From assembly GCF_041530365.1 (NCBI RefSeq), contig NZ_CP168034.1, positions 2,356,001 to 2,420,000 on the forward strand: 64,000 nt of DNA. Direction: 5' to 3'. Shown in pieces: positions 53,212 through 62,333 of this stretch (position 1 is the first letter of the stretch; each line of letters begins with the position of its first letter). The position numbers and the translations under genes were made by a program. The notes under the pieces are model-generated. The model ran no database searches. It was not told the DNA's origin and worked only from the letters and a program-made list of their open reading frames with translations. Source of the DNA: Capnocytophaga sp. ARDL2. GTDB taxonomy: Bacteria > Bacteroidota > Bacteroidia > Flavobacteriales > Flavobacteriaceae.

Positions 53212-54603
53212 TTATAAATGGATTACTTCATCGTAAGCCGCAGCTACTGCTTCCATTACCGCCTCACTCATAGTTGGGTGTGGGTGTACAGCTTTCAAGA
53301 TTTCGTGACCTGTAGTTTCTAATTTACGTGCTACAACAGCCTCTGCAATCATATCTGTTACTCCCGCTCCAATCATATGGCAACCTAACCATTCACCGTA
53401 TTTTGCATCAAAGATAACTTTTACAAATCCGTCTGGTGTTCCAGCGGCTTTTGCTTTTCCAGATGCAGAGAACGGGAATTTTCCTACTTTGATTTCGTAC
53501 CCTGCTTCTTTCGCTTTTTTCTCTGTCAAACCTACTGATGCGATTTCTGGAGTTGCATACGTACATCCTGGGATATTTCCATAATCCAACGGCTCAACAT
53601 GCAATCCTGCGATTTTTTCCACACACAAAATTCCTTCTGCTGATGCTACATGGGCCAATGCTTGTCCTGGTACTACATCTCCAATAGCATAGTATCCTGG
53701 CACATTGGTTTGATAAAATTCATCTACTAAGATTTTATCTCTGTCCACATTGATTCCTACTTCTTCCAAGCCAATGTTTTCAATATTTGACTTAATTCCT
53801 ACAGCCGACAATAATACATCTGCTTCCAAGATTTCTTCTCCTTTGGCTGTTTTTACAGTAGCTTTTACTCCTGCTCCTGTTGTATCTACTTTTTCTACTG
53901 ACGAATTAGTCATAATGTTAATACCAGCTTTTTTCAACGAACGCTCAAATTGTTTTGATACATCTTCGTCTTCTACAGGTACAATATTTGGCATAAACTC
54001 AACAATCGTAACCTCTGTACCCATTGAGTTGTAGAAATGTGCAAATTCCACTCCGATAGCTCCAGAACCTACTACAATCATTTTCTTTGGTTGCTCTGGC
54101 AAAGTCATCGCTTGACGGTATCCGATTACTTTTTTACCGTCTTGTGGCAAGTTTGGCAACTCACGAGAACGTGCTCCTGTTGCTATGATAATATGTTGTG
54201 CAGAAATTTCTGATTTTGTACCGTCACCTTTAGTTACTTCAACTTTTTTACCTGGTAATACTTTTCCAAAACCGTCAATTACTTCGATTTTGTTTTTTTT
54301 CATCAAGAATTGAACACCTTTGCTCATTCCTTCTGCAACAGAACGCGAACGAGCAATTACAGCGTTGAAATCTTTATCAACCGAACCGTTGATTGTCAAA
54401 CCATAATCAGAAGCATGTTTTAAATAATCAAACACTTGTGCAGATTTCAACAAAGCTTTTGTAGGAATACATCCCCAGTTTAAACAGATTCCTCCTAAAT
54501 TTTCTTTTTCTACTACGGCTACTTTAAAGCCCAATTGTGAAGCACGAATAGCGGTTACATAACCTCCTGGTCCACTACCTAAAATTACGATATCGTAAGA
54601 CAT
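53212..54603 (-). CDS. lpdA: Dihydrolipoyl dehydrogenase (E3)
   Basis: A 463-residue flavoprotein reoxidising dihydrolipoyl groups of 2-oxo-acid dehydrogenase complexes. FAD site GSGPGGYVTAIRA (about 9-21), redox disulfide Cys40-Cys45 in GGICLNWGCIPT, NAD site VVGSGAIGVEFAHF (about 178-191), second FAD contact YYAIGDV (about 305-311), and the catalytic pair His442-Glu447 in HPHPTMSE. All residues needed for activity are present. It probably serves the pyruvate dehydrogenase whose E1-alpha begins at 1-315; it is not clustered with other complex subunits. Confidence 0.97.
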   Translation of the reverse strand: MSYDIVILGSGPGGYVTAIRASQLGFKVAVVEKENLGGICLNWGCIPTKALLKSAQVFDYLKHASDYGLTINGSVDKDFNAVIARSRSVAEGMSKGVQFLMKKNKIEVIDGFGKVLPGKKVEVTKGDGTKSEISAQHIIIATGARSRELPNLPQDGKKVIGYRQAMTLPEQPKKMIVVGSGAIGVEFAHFYNSMGTEVTIVEFMPNIVPVEDEDVSKQFERSLKKAGINIMTNSSVEKVDTTGAGVKATVKTAKGEEILEADVLLSAVGIKSNIENIGLEEVGINVDRDKILVDEFYQTNVPGYYAIGDVVPGQALAHVASAEGILCVEKIAGLHVEPLDYGNIPGCTYATPEIASVGLTEKKAKEAGYEIKVGKFPFSASGKAKAAGTPDGFVKVIFDAKYGEWLGCHMIGAGVTDMIAEAVVARKLETTGHEILKAVHPHPTMSEAVMEAVAAAYDEVIHL

Positions 54604-54688
54604 AAGATTTATTTTTTCTAATTTCTTTCAATTAATTCGGCTAAATTACTCATTTCTCTCCAATCTATCAAAAATATACAATGGATTT

Positions 54689-56224
54689 TTACCGAATCCA
54701 CCCTTCTCTATCTAAACTTCGGTATTGAATTGCCTCTGAAATATGATGAGGTTGAATATCTTGTGAATTGTCTAAATCTGCAATAGTCCGTGATACTTTC
54801 AATATTCGGTCATAGGCTCTGGCTGACAATTGTAACTTATTCATAGCTATTTTTAATAACCCTAAAGATTCGTCGTTTAACACACAAAACATTTTCATCA
54901 ATTTATTATTGAGCTGTGCATTGTAATGAATGCCTTTGTAAGGTGCAAATCGTTCGGATTGAATTTTTCTTGCATTGATTACTCGTTGTCTGATCGACTC
55001 ACTACTTTCTGATGCGGAAATTTCAGCCAACTTTTCAAAAGGCACAGGATTTACTTCAATATGCAAATCTATCCTATCGAGCAATGGCCCTGAAATTTTA
55101 TTTAGATAACGTGCCATCTCTTGAGGTGTCGATTGCGACAGTCCTTTTTCATCTGTAAAATATCCACTGGGACTTGGGTTCATACTTGCTACCAACATAA
55201 ACGATGATGGATAGGAAACAGTGAACTTTGCTCTCGAAATTGTTACTTCTCTATCCTCTAACGGCTGACGCATTACTTCCAACACTTCGCGTTTAAACTC
55301 GGGCAATTCGTCTAAAAACAACACACCATTATGTGCCAAAGAGATTTCTCCCGGCTGAGGATAACTCCCTCCTCCTACCAAAGAAACAGACGAAGCCGTG
55401 TGATGTGGTGAACGAAAAGGTCTTTTTTTGATCAAACCGATGTTTTGAGCTTTCCCTACTATACTATGTATTTTAGTAGTTTCCAAGGATTCTTCTAAAG
55501 TCATAGGAGGCAAAATACTTGGAATACGTTTTGCGATCATGGTTTTTCCAGATCCTGGAGGTCCTATCAACAGGATATTATGTCCACCTGCTGCGGCAAT
55601 TTCCATTGCCCTTTTGATATTGTCTTGACCTTTTACTTCCGAAAAATCTAAGGTTGCAAAATCATCTTCTATTTGAAACAATTCTTCTTGATTCAATACT
55701 GTAGGTTCTATATTTGCTCCTCCTTCAAAATGATTGATTAAATCCAAAATATTTTCTACTCCGTACACATTAATACCATCAACGATAGCTGCTTCGCACT
55801 CATTCGCCTTAGGTAAAAAAATATGTTTAAATCCATCTTCTTTTGCTTGAATGGCAATTGGTAAAGCTCCTTTTATAGGTTGAACTGTTCCATCCAAAGA
55901 CAACTCACCCATAATCACACATTCTGAAAAATCATCTTCTTTGATTTGTCGAGTTGCAGATAATATTCCCATCGCGATGGACAAATCATAAGCTGAACCT
56001 TCTTTTCTCAAATCGGCGGGTGCCATGTTGATGATTATTTTTTTTACTGGAAGTTGATAGCCAACATTGGACAAAGCGGCTGCTATTCGATAGCTGGATT
56101 CTTTAATGGCACTATCAGGCAAGCCTACTAAATGGTAACCTACCCCTTTATCTATATTTACTTCGATTGTTATGGAAGTGGCATTTATTCCAAACACCGC
56201 ACTTCCGAATATTTTTACTAACAT
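54689..56224 (-). CDS. YifB/ComM-type Mg-chelatase-like AAA+ ATPase
   Basis: A 511-residue protein. A Lon-protease-like N-terminal domain (about 20-170), the AAA+ domain with Walker A GPPGSGKTMIAKR (about 220-232), Walker B HNGVLFLDELPEF (about 293-305) and a C-terminal Mg_chelatase_C region (about 410-505). In naturally competent bacteria the orthologue ComM is a hexameric helicase promoting branch migration in transformation. YifB or ComM is the usual label; competence in this organism is not shown by the window. Confidence 0.92.
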   Translation of the reverse strand: MLVKIFGSAVFGINATSITIEVNIDKGVGYHLVGLPDSAIKESSYRIAAALSNVGYQLPVKKIIINMAPADLRKEGSAYDLSIAMGILSATRQIKEDDFSECVIMGELSLDGTVQPIKGALPIAIQAKEDGFKHIFLPKANECEAAIVDGINVYGVENILDLINHFEGGANIEPTVLNQEELFQIEDDFATLDFSEVKGQDNIKRAMEIAAAGGHNILLIGPPGSGKTMIAKRIPSILPPMTLEESLETTKIHSIVGKAQNIGLIKKRPFRSPHHTASSVSLVGGGSYPQPGEISLAHNGVLFLDELPEFKREVLEVMRQPLEDREVTISRAKFTVSYPSSFMLVASMNPSPSGYFTDEKGLSQSTPQEMARYLNKISGPLLDRIDLHIEVNPVPFEKLAEISASESSESIRQRVINARKIQSERFAPYKGIHYNAQLNNKLMKMFCVLNDESLGLLKIAMNKLQLSARAYDRILKVSRTIADLDNSQDIQPHHISEAIQYRSLDREGWIR

Positions 56225-56294
56225 AACGGTTTCAATGTTTGAATTTCGTAAATATAGTTAAATTTATTTCATTATCAAAAAATTAAGAAATAAA

Positions 56295-56321
56295 AATGAG
56301 GTAACATTATATTACCTCATT
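56295..56321 (-). terminator. Terminator of valS
   Basis: A stem AATGAGGTAA / TTACCTCATT with a seven-base loop and a T-rich continuation on the minus strand, downstream of the valS stop at 56365. Confidence 0.75.
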
Positions 56322-56364
56322 CCTGTCCCGCCTTACACGGTATTCAAATTTTAAAATCTGTTAT

Positions 56365-59010
56365 TTATAAGCTCGCCAACTTCTCCTCTAACAAGGCAAT
56401 TTTCTCTTGGGCGTCTTTTTGCTTTTTGCGTTCGTTTTCTACGATTTCGGGTTTGGCGTTGGCTACGAATTTCTCGTTGCTCAACTTTTTCTCTACTGAA
56501 ACCAAGAAGCCTTTGAGGTAGTTGAGTTCCTCTTCGGTTTTCTTTTTCTCTTCCGCCAAATCGAGGTTTTCACTGAGTGGAATGGAAATTTCTGTTGCTC
56601 CTACAAGGAAAGTAAAACTCGGCTTATCGGTTTTCGCTGAGAAATGTACGGCTGAAACATTGGCCAATTTTTGTATCACGGCTTCGTTTTCAAACGCTGT
56701 AGCATTGGTGTAGATTTCTACGGCTTCCCTTGGCGAAATCCCTTTGCTTTGGCGGTAGTTTCTCACACCGGAAATGAGTTCTTGGGCAAAGGCAAAAGCC
56801 TCAATCGCTTTTGAGTCAAAGGCCTCGGCTGTTTTCTGTTGGGCAATGACTAGAGCCTCTTCATGCGTGCGTTCTGCCATATTTTGCCACAATTCTTCGG
56901 TCAAGAACGGCATAAACGGATGTAATAATTTCATCAGCTCACCAAAGAAATACATGGTTTTATCATACACTTCTTGCGAAATAGCCTCGCCATAATTTGG
57001 TTTTACAGCCTCCAAATACCACGCACAGAAATCGTCCCAAATCAACTTATAGATGAGGTGCAACGCATCGGAAATTCTGAATTTTTCAAATTGCTCATTG
57101 ATTTCTGCAATGGTTTTATCCAACTGATTACCGAACCACTCAATAGTTTGTTTTTCCGCTTCGCCCATTGGTTTTTGCTCTTTGTTCCACCCTTGTGTGA
57201 GGCGGTAAGCATTCCAAATTTTCGTAGCGAAATTTCGTCCTTGAAGCATCAAATCTTCGTCAAACAGCAAGTCGTTTCCAGCGGCAGAGCTCAACAAAAT
57301 TCCTACCCTTACACCATCGGCTCCGTATTTGTCCATCAGCTCGATAGGGTCTGGAGAGTTCCCTAAAGATTTAGACATTTTGCGTCTTTGCTTGTCGCGA
57401 ACGATTCCCGTGAAATACACATTTTTAAACGGCACTTTGCCTTTCCACTCCAATCCTGCCATAATCATACGGGCTACCCAAAAGAAAATAATATCGGGCC
57501 CCGTCACCAAATCGGCGGTTGGGTAATAGTAATTGATGTCTTTGTTTTCAGGGTCCAAAAGTCCGTCGAATACCGACATTGGCCACAACCAAGAGGAGAA
57601 CCAAGTATCGAGGGCGTCTTCGTCTTGACGAAGGTAGAATCCTCCCCTAACCCCTCCCAAGGAGGGGAATTTTTCGAGGGCTAATTCCCTTGCTTTTTCC
57701 TCATTTTCAGCAACGACATACTTGCCTTCAAACTCCTTTCCTTCGGAAGGGTCGGAAAAGGATATATAATAGGCTGGGATTTGCTGTCCCCACCACAGTT
57801 GGCGAGAAATATTCCAGTCGCGGATGTTTTCCATCCAGTGTTTGTAGGTGTTTTTGAATTTTTCGGGATGAAATTTTACCTCATCGTTCATCACCACATC
57901 AAGTGCTGGTTTGGCAATTTCAGCCATTTTCAAAAACCATTGTTGAGAGATTTTGGGCTCAATCACCGCTCCTGTTCGCTCTGAAGTTCCTACTCTGTTC
58001 ACATAATCTTCGGCTTTGAGTAATAAGCCCTTTTCTTCCAACTCTTTGGCGATTTCCTTGCGAACCACGAATCTATTTTTCCCAGCATAGTGCATACCAT
58101 GTTCGTTTAGATTTCCATCGTCATCTAAGGAATCAATAATTTGCAAATTATGTTTTTGCCCGATTTCATAGTCGGCAATATCATGTGCTGGTGTAATTTT
58201 CAATACTCCCGTTCCAAACTCAATGTCTATATATTCATCTTCGATAATCGGAATCACACGATTGACAATCGGTACGATGACCTTTTTCCCTTTCAGATGG
58301 GCATAGCGTTCGTCATTGGGATTGATGCAAACCGCCACATCGCCAAAAATCGTTTCGGGACGCGTGGTAGCTACAGTAAGGAATTCTTCCGAATCTTCGA
58401 TTTGATATTTTAAGAAATACAATTTTCCGTTTTGCTCTTTGAAGATTACTTCTTCATCGGAAATATTGGTTTTGGCTTCCGGATCCCAATTGACCATGCG
58501 GTACCCTCTATAAATCAATCCTTTGTTGTACAAATCTACAAACGACTTAATCACTTGCTCGGACAATTTCGGTTCCATAGTAAAACGGGTCCTGTCCCAA
58601 TCGCACGAGCAACCGAGTTTTTTCAATTGTTCCAAGATCGTCCCACCGTATTTGTGCGTCCATTCCCAAGCGTGTTTTAGGAATTCCTCACGAGTAATAT
58701 CGGATTTATTGATACCTTCGCCTTTCAATTTTGCTACTACTTTTGCTTCGGTAGCAATGGAAGCGTGGTCAGTCCCAGGTACCCAACAAGCATTGAAGCC
58801 TTGCATTCTGGCACGGCGTACGAGTACATCCTGAATAGTATTATTGAGCATATGCCCCATATGGAGAATCCCCGTAACATTAGGAGGTGGAATTACAATA
58901 GTGTATGGGGGTCTATGGTCGGGAGTAGATTTAAAATATTTGTTGTCCAACCAGTAGTTGTACCATTTTTGTTCGGTATCTAAAGGATTATATTTTTCTG
59001 AAAGTTGCAT
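56365..59010 (-). CDS. valS: Valyl-tRNA synthetase
   Basis: An 881-residue class I aminoacyl-tRNA synthetase. HIGH-type motif HMGH at 50-53, editing (CP1) domain with TTRPETIFGDVAV (about 215-227), the DALDTWFSSWLWP stretch (about 466-478), KMSKS at about 543-547, the anticodon-binding domain and a C-terminal coiled coil (about 815-881). Residues 449-457 read PSLGGVRGG and are encoded by a GC-rich palindromic repeat. Nearby SDPSEGKEFEGK (about 415-426) is also longer than I expect for the family. Both sit on the surface-exposed stretch before the second half of the catalytic domain, so activity is probably kept. Confidence 0.96.
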   Translation of the reverse strand: MQLSEKYNPLDTEQKWYNYWLDNKYFKSTPDHRPPYTIVIPPPNVTGILHMGHMLNNTIQDVLVRRARMQGFNACWVPGTDHASIATEAKVVAKLKGEGINKSDITREEFLKHAWEWTHKYGGTILEQLKKLGCSCDWDRTRFTMEPKLSEQVIKSFVDLYNKGLIYRGYRMVNWDPEAKTNISDEEVIFKEQNGKLYFLKYQIEDSEEFLTVATTRPETIFGDVAVCINPNDERYAHLKGKKVIVPIVNRVIPIIEDEYIDIEFGTGVLKITPAHDIADYEIGQKHNLQIIDSLDDDGNLNEHGMHYAGKNRFVVRKEIAKELEEKGLLLKAEDYVNRVGTSERTGAVIEPKISQQWFLKMAEIAKPALDVVMNDEVKFHPEKFKNTYKHWMENIRDWNISRQLWWGQQIPAYYISFSDPSEGKEFEGKYVVAENEEKARELALEKFPSLGGVRGGFYLRQDEDALDTWFSSWLWPMSVFDGLLDPENKDINYYYPTADLVTGPDIIFFWVARMIMAGLEWKGKVPFKNVYFTGIVRDKQRRKMSKSLGNSPDPIELMDKYGADGVRVGILLSSAAGNDLLFDEDLMLQGRNFATKIWNAYRLTQGWNKEQKPMGEAEKQTIEWFGNQLDKTIAEINEQFEKFRISDALHLIYKLIWDDFCAWYLEAVKPNYGEAISQEVYDKTMYFFGELMKLLHPFMPFLTEELWQNMAERTHEEALVIAQQKTAEAFDSKAIEAFAFAQELISGVRNYRQSKGISPREAVEIYTNATAFENEAVIQKLANVSAVHFSAKTDKPSFTFLVGATEISIPLSENLDLAEEKKKTEEELNYLKGFLVSVEKKLSNEKFVANAKPEIVENERKKQKDAQEKIALLEEKLASL
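57641..57670. repeat. GC-rich palindromic repeat inside valS
   Basis: CCTCCCC then TAACCCCTCC-CAA-GGAGGGG, with a 7-bp stem (57651-57657 with 57661-57667). In the valS frame it gives PSLGGVRGG without a stop. It contrasts sharply with the local codon use. Confidence 0.8.
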
Positions 59011-59029
59011 ATTATTAAAATTTTAGCTA

Positions 59030-59058
59030 CAAAAATAAAGGTTTTTTATCAAACTCAA
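59030..59058 (-). promoter_or_regulatory. Promoter of valS
   Basis: On the minus strand TTG (59056-59058), 18 bases, then TATTTTTG (59030-59037), 19 bases before the valS ATG. Confidence 0.55.
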
Positions 59059-59103
59059 TTACTAATGTCATATAAAAAATGCTTAGAGAGAAGAGATAAT
59101 AAA

Positions 59104-59143
59104 AAAATCCGTCAAAACTACTAAAATAGTAAACTTTGACAGA
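59104..59143 (-). terminator. Terminator of the TM2 gene
   Basis: An interrupted stem (GTCAAA ... TTTGAC enclosing TACTA ... TAGTA) followed on the minus strand by seven Ts. A second perfect hairpin ATGGTTCT-ATT-AGAACCAT (59153-59171) lies between it and the stop codon. Confidence 0.6.
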
Positions 59144-59174
59144 GTTTGTTTTATGGTTCTATTAGAACCATTTT

Positions 59175-59450
59175 TTATTGTTGATTCAAGTTATGATTTA
59201 CACTATTAGCAACCGTTCTTGCAGTTTCTGTAGCCTTAGCTCTAAGAGTTTTTAATTCTTCTTGAGTATTGTATTGATCTAACTGCGAACCTAAAGTAAA
59301 CAAATCAATCAACAACCCTACACCTAAAACTCCTCCTGTGAAAAGCCACAAAAGTCCTATTCCAATTTTTCCAAAATAAAATATGTGCAAACCTAAAACT
59401 CCAAAAATTCCTAAAAGCCACAATACATAAGCAATTTCTTTTGATTTCAT
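59175..59450 (-). CDS. TM2-domain membrane protein
   Basis: A 91-residue protein with the TM2 fold: two membrane helices (about 5-27 and 30-52) joined by the short GLHIFYFGKIGIGLLW turn, followed by a polar C-terminal tail (about 55-91) with a helix EELKTLRAKATETARTVANSV. TM2 proteins are widespread and of unknown precise function. It is 138 bases downstream of a PadR regulator on the same strand, so it is a candidate target of that regulator. Confidence 0.85.
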   Translation of the reverse strand: MKSKEIAYVLWLLGIFGVLGLHIFYFGKIGIGLLWLFTGGVLGVGLLIDLFTLGSQLDQYNTQEELKTLRAKATETARTVANSVNHNLNQQ

Positions 59451-59588
59451 TTAACAAATTATTTTAATTAAACATTTTTATACAGCTATTTAGCTTTTAA
59501 TTTTTCGCAAAGAAAAAAAAATCATAACAAAATAAAATGTACAAACGATGTGTTTTTCAGTATGAACGGAATTATGAGAATAGAATTT

Positions 59589-59906
59589 TTAAATAAACTG
59601 CTGAAGATTTCGTATAAAATTTGACAACTCCTCTATACGAATGAGTACTTCTTTTTCTCCTTGCATAGTCAATTCGTAATATTTTCGCAATCTGCCATCT
59701 ACGAAGTAATTTTCATCTTGCAAAAAACCTTCTTCTTTCAATTTGTGTAACGCAGGATACAACGCTCCCTCGGTAATGTTCAAATCTCCTTGAGTCATTT
59801 CTTTTACTTTTACAACAATTTCATAACCATACATTTTGCCGTGTCGTTCCAACAAAATCAACAATAATGTACTGATGCATCCTTTGTATAATTGAAATTT
59901 TATCAT
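59589..59906 (-). CDS. PadR-family transcriptional regulator
   Basis: A 105-residue winged-helix regulator of the short PadR type. The DNA-binding domain shows ILLERHGKMYGYEIVVKVKEMTQGDLNITEGALYPALHKLKEEGFL (written in the frame from about 17 to 62) with the standard GALYPAL recognition helix, and RKYYELT for the wing (about 77-83). The last helix (about 85-105) is the dimerisation arm. It is upstream of a TM2 gene and divergent from the reductase at 60005. The ligand is not predictable. Confidence 0.9.
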   Translation of the reverse strand: MIKFQLYKGCISTLLLILLERHGKMYGYEIVVKVKEMTQGDLNITEGALYPALHKLKEEGFLQDENYFVDGRLRKYYELTMQGEKEVLIRIEELSNFIRNLQQFI

Positions 59907-59979
59907 ATGAAAATCAACTTTTTTTGAAATAAATGGGAAAGGTATGATAATTATTAGTAAAAATGCAACTTAAATGTAG

Positions 59980-59987
59980 TATTTTTG
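59980..59987 (+). promoter_or_regulatory. -7 promoter box for the reductase gene
   Basis: TATTTTTG matches TAnnTTTG, 17 bases before the ATG at 60005. It lies inside the longer open frame from 59963, which argues against that earlier start. Confidence 0.55.
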
Positions 59988-60004
59988 CCCAAAATTTTAC
60001 TCAA

Positions 60005-61039
60005 ATGGTATTTCACAAACTAAAAATAATCGACAAAAAACAAGAAACTCCTCAAGCGGTTTCGATTGCATTTGACATTCCCAACGAGTTGAAAAACGAT
60101 TTCAAATTTGAAGCGGGACAATATGTAAACTTGAAAACTTTTATCAATGGAGAAGAAATCAGAAGGTCGTATTCGATTAGTTCGGCTCCACATGAAAATG
60201 ATTTTAGAATTGTAGTTAAAGCTATCGAAAACGGGATATTTTCAAATTTTGCTGTAAATGAATTGAAAATTGGCGACGAAATCGAGGTGTCTATTCCTGA
60301 GGGAAAATTTTTCTTGGAAAACAAAGAGGCTAAAATCATTGCAGGAATTGCATCAGGTAGTGGTATCACACCGATTATTTCTTTGGCTAAAGATATATTG
60401 CAAAATGAAAATAAAAAATTTATCTTGATTTATGGAAATAAAACGGTTGTTGACACGATTTATCACAACGAAATACAAGAATTAAAGGCACAATATCCCA
60501 ATAGATTGTTTGTGTATCAAACCTATTCAAAAGAAATCGTACAGGAGGCATTGAATGGCAGAATCGGTCGATCAACCATCAATTTTGTGTTTTTAGCAAA
60601 ACAAAGTGATAAAAAAGTGGATGAATTTTTCATCTGTGGCCCAGAAGAAATGATAATGCATGTAAAAGAGGCTCTGGTTGAAAACAAAGTAAATGAAGAA
60701 CAAATTCACTACGAATTGTTTTATACCGCAGCAGCCGAAGATACGATTGAAGCCAAAGGTACGGTAAAAGTAACGGTATTGGTCGATGGTGTAGAATCTT
60801 CGTTTGAAATGGATCGTAATACGGATATCCTTACCGCTGCTTTGAAAAACGGCATCGACGCTCCGTATTCGTGCCAAGGTGGAATTTGCAGTTCATGCAT
60901 GTGTAAGTCAAGTAAAGGTTCGGCGATGATGAAAGTAAACCATATCTTGTCGGAAGATGAAATCGAAGAAGGATTGCTTTTAGCATGTCAGTCATATGTG
61001 ATTTCGGATGAAATCTATGTAGATTTTGACGATGTATAA
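60005..61039 (+). CDS. Flavin reductase with C-terminal [2Fe-2S] ferredoxin domain (PaaE-like)
   Basis: A 344-residue electron-transfer protein. The FAD domain (about 1-100) has RRSYSISSAP (about 52-61); the NAD(P)H domain (about 105-230) has GIASGSGITPIISL and FFICGPEEMI; the C-terminal plant-type ferredoxin domain has the ligand set CQGGICSSCMC with a last cysteine in LLACQSY. The layout matches PaaE and related oxygenase reductases, but no oxygenase is adjacent, so the partner is unknown. The start at 60005 is preferred to 59963, since the latter lies before the -7 box. Confidence 0.9.
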   Translation: MVFHKLKIIDKKQETPQAVSIAFDIPNELKNDFKFEAGQYVNLKTFINGEEIRRSYSISSAPHENDFRIVVKAIENGIFSNFAVNELKIGDEIEVSIPEGKFFLENKEAKIIAGIASGSGITPIISLAKDILQNENKKFILIYGNKTVVDTIYHNEIQELKAQYPNRLFVYQTYSKEIVQEALNGRIGRSTINFVFLAKQSDKKVDEFFICGPEEMIMHVKEALVENKVNEEQIHYELFYTAAAEDTIEAKGTVKVTVLVDGVESSFEMDRNTDILTAALKNGIDAPYSCQGGICSSCMCKSSKGSAMMKVNHILSEDEIEEGLLLACQSYVISDEIYVDFDDV

Positions 61040-61120
61040 ACTTTTTTAAAATATACTGGATGTCTGAAAAGTAGGTTTTCTGTCTATCTGATGAAGTAAT
61101 CTTTTTATATTACTGATTTG

Positions 61121-61151
61121 TAAAGATTTATTCTTTCGTCGAAATGACAAA
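61121..61151 (+). repeat. Dispersed AGATTT...TCGAAATGACAAA sequence, copy 2
   Basis: AAAGATTTATTCTTTCGTCG then AAATGACAAAT, matching 32489-32520 with few differences. It lies in the gap between the reductase and the next gene. Confidence 0.7.
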
Positions 61152-61190
61152 TAATTTTAATAATTTACTTTACAGACATCTCATTTTTTT

Positions 61191-61529
61191 TCACACCATT
61201 TCAACAACTCCTTCGTAAAACTCTTTTACAAATTCTTCGTAAGTTTCACTTTTTAAGATAAAATATTTCATCAATTGAAAATATTTTTTCTTTTCGACCA
61301 CATACAACTGATAGTCCAACATCTCTTCAATTGCATTTTTTATCAAAAGTAATCCAACCAGTGCCACAGGAATTAAAAATATAGCAACAAGAAGCGAAGT
61401 TTTATGTTCTTCCCAAGCAGATTTCTCTACTGGAATCAATGTAAAATCTTTATCACTTTGCAATCGCTCTTTATACTTATAAAATTCTTCGGCTGTAATT
61501 CTGTTTTTGTAATCGTATTTTTTCATCAT
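61191..61529 (-). CDS. Hypothetical single-pass membrane protein, 112 residues
   Basis: Residues about 1-46 are charged and hydrophilic, one hydrophobic helix (about 47-66, LLVAIFLIPVALVGLLLI) follows, and the C-terminal part (about 67-112) is helical and rich in Tyr, Lys and Glu (YQLYVVEKKKYFQLMKYFIL). No known domain is recognised. The gene is isolated between two repeat-bearing gaps. The clean frame and distinct topology support a real gene; function is unknown. Confidence 0.6.
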   Translation of the reverse strand: MMKKYDYKNRITAEEFYKYKERLQSDKDFTLIPVEKSAWEEHKTSLLVAIFLIPVALVGLLLIKNAIEEMLDYQLYVVEKKKYFQLMKYFILKSETYEEFVKEFYEGVVEMV

Positions 61530-61659
61530 TGAAATAACTTTTTAACTTTCGTAAAAATAATTAACAAAATTAATTTTTCAACGGCTAACATCAATCGTTC
61601 TTTAAAATTACTGAATTCATCTTGACTTTTTTTTCTCACGCATTTCCCCTCTACTGAGA

Positions 61660-61855
61660 GGGTGCCTGAAAGTAACGCTCATAATCACAGATTTTCTTCT
61701 AAAAAGATATAAGAAAATGGTTCTTAAAAACGATTAAACCTACGTTTTAAAGCAGATTACCACAAATTTTGTTTTTTTGATAAATCAAAAAAACATCAGC
61801 GAAAATCAAATCAGAAATAAAAATTATATAAATCTATTTTTATCAGCGTGAAATA
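61660..61855. repeat. Dispersed hairpin-rich intergenic element, copy B
   Basis: Shares with copy A, in the same order, GGGTGCCT (61660-61667), CACAGATTTTC (61686-61696), the long core ACGATTAAACCTACG... through TTTTTTGATAAATCAAAAAA (about 61730-61792) and an end GCGTGAAA near 61848-61855. The core hairpins are conserved, one with a G-to-T change. Confidence 0.8.
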
Positions 61856-61948
61856 AAACCAAAATTTAAAAGTCGAGATAACCTCAATAACAAAAGATTA
61901 GTAAAAAAACAAATATGTTAATTATTTATTAAATATTAATACCTTGCA

Positions 61949-61980
61949 TTGCATAGTACTATCTTTTTACCATATCTTTG
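61949..61980 (+). promoter_or_regulatory. Promoter of the PadR-PspC operon
   Basis: TTG (61949-61951), 21 bases, then TATCTTTG (61973-61980): consensus, 20 bases before the PadR ATG. Confidence 0.65.
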
Positions 61981-62000
61981 CCATATAAAATAATAATCAG

Positions 62001-62327
62001 ATGAATATAGAAAACACCAAAGCACAAATGCGAAAAGGAATTTTGGAGTTTTGCATACTATCGATTTTGAAAAAACAAGACTGCTATACTTCAGAAATTT
62101 TAGACGCATTGAAAGAAGGAAAGTTGGTGGTGGTAGAAGGCACAGTATATCCCCTACTAACGCGATTGAAAAACGACGAATTGTTGAGTTACCGTTGGGA
62201 AGAATCCTCATCGGGACCTCCGAGAAAGTATTACGCTCTCACCGAAAAAGGTGATGATTTTTTGAAAGAACTCGAAATTACTTGGAACGAATTGGCAAAT
62301 GCCGTACATCAAATTACTAAAAACTAA
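62001..62327 (+). CDS. PadR-family transcriptional regulator (PspC-linked)
   Basis: A 108-residue winged-helix PadR regulator. The DNA-binding core shows GILEFCILSILKKQDCYTSEILDAL, the recognition segment VEGTVYPLLTRLKND and the wing RKYYALTEKG (about 80-89). It is followed six bases later by the PspC-domain gene, a pairing known in Bacteroidota where PadR controls a membrane-stress or signalling protein. It probably regulates its own operon. The effector ligand is unknown. Confidence 0.92.
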   Translation: MNIENTKAQMRKGILEFCILSILKKQDCYTSEILDALKEGKLVVVEGTVYPLLTRLKNDELLSYRWEESSSGPPRKYYALTEKGDDFLKELEITWNELANAVHQITKN

Positions 62328-62333
62328 AGCATC

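Larger units (their letters stand above)
61530..62000. other. Intergenic region with dispersed element B and a PadR promoter
   Basis: About 470 bases without a gene. It contains element copy B (61660-61855), and at its right end a consensus promoter for the PadR-PspC pair. Remaining sequence is AT-rich with nothing further recognised. Confidence 0.7.

Noticed and set aside
59963..60004. 14-residue extension of the flavin reductase
   Set aside because: A consensus -7 box lies within it, so a transcript from that box starts after this ATG.
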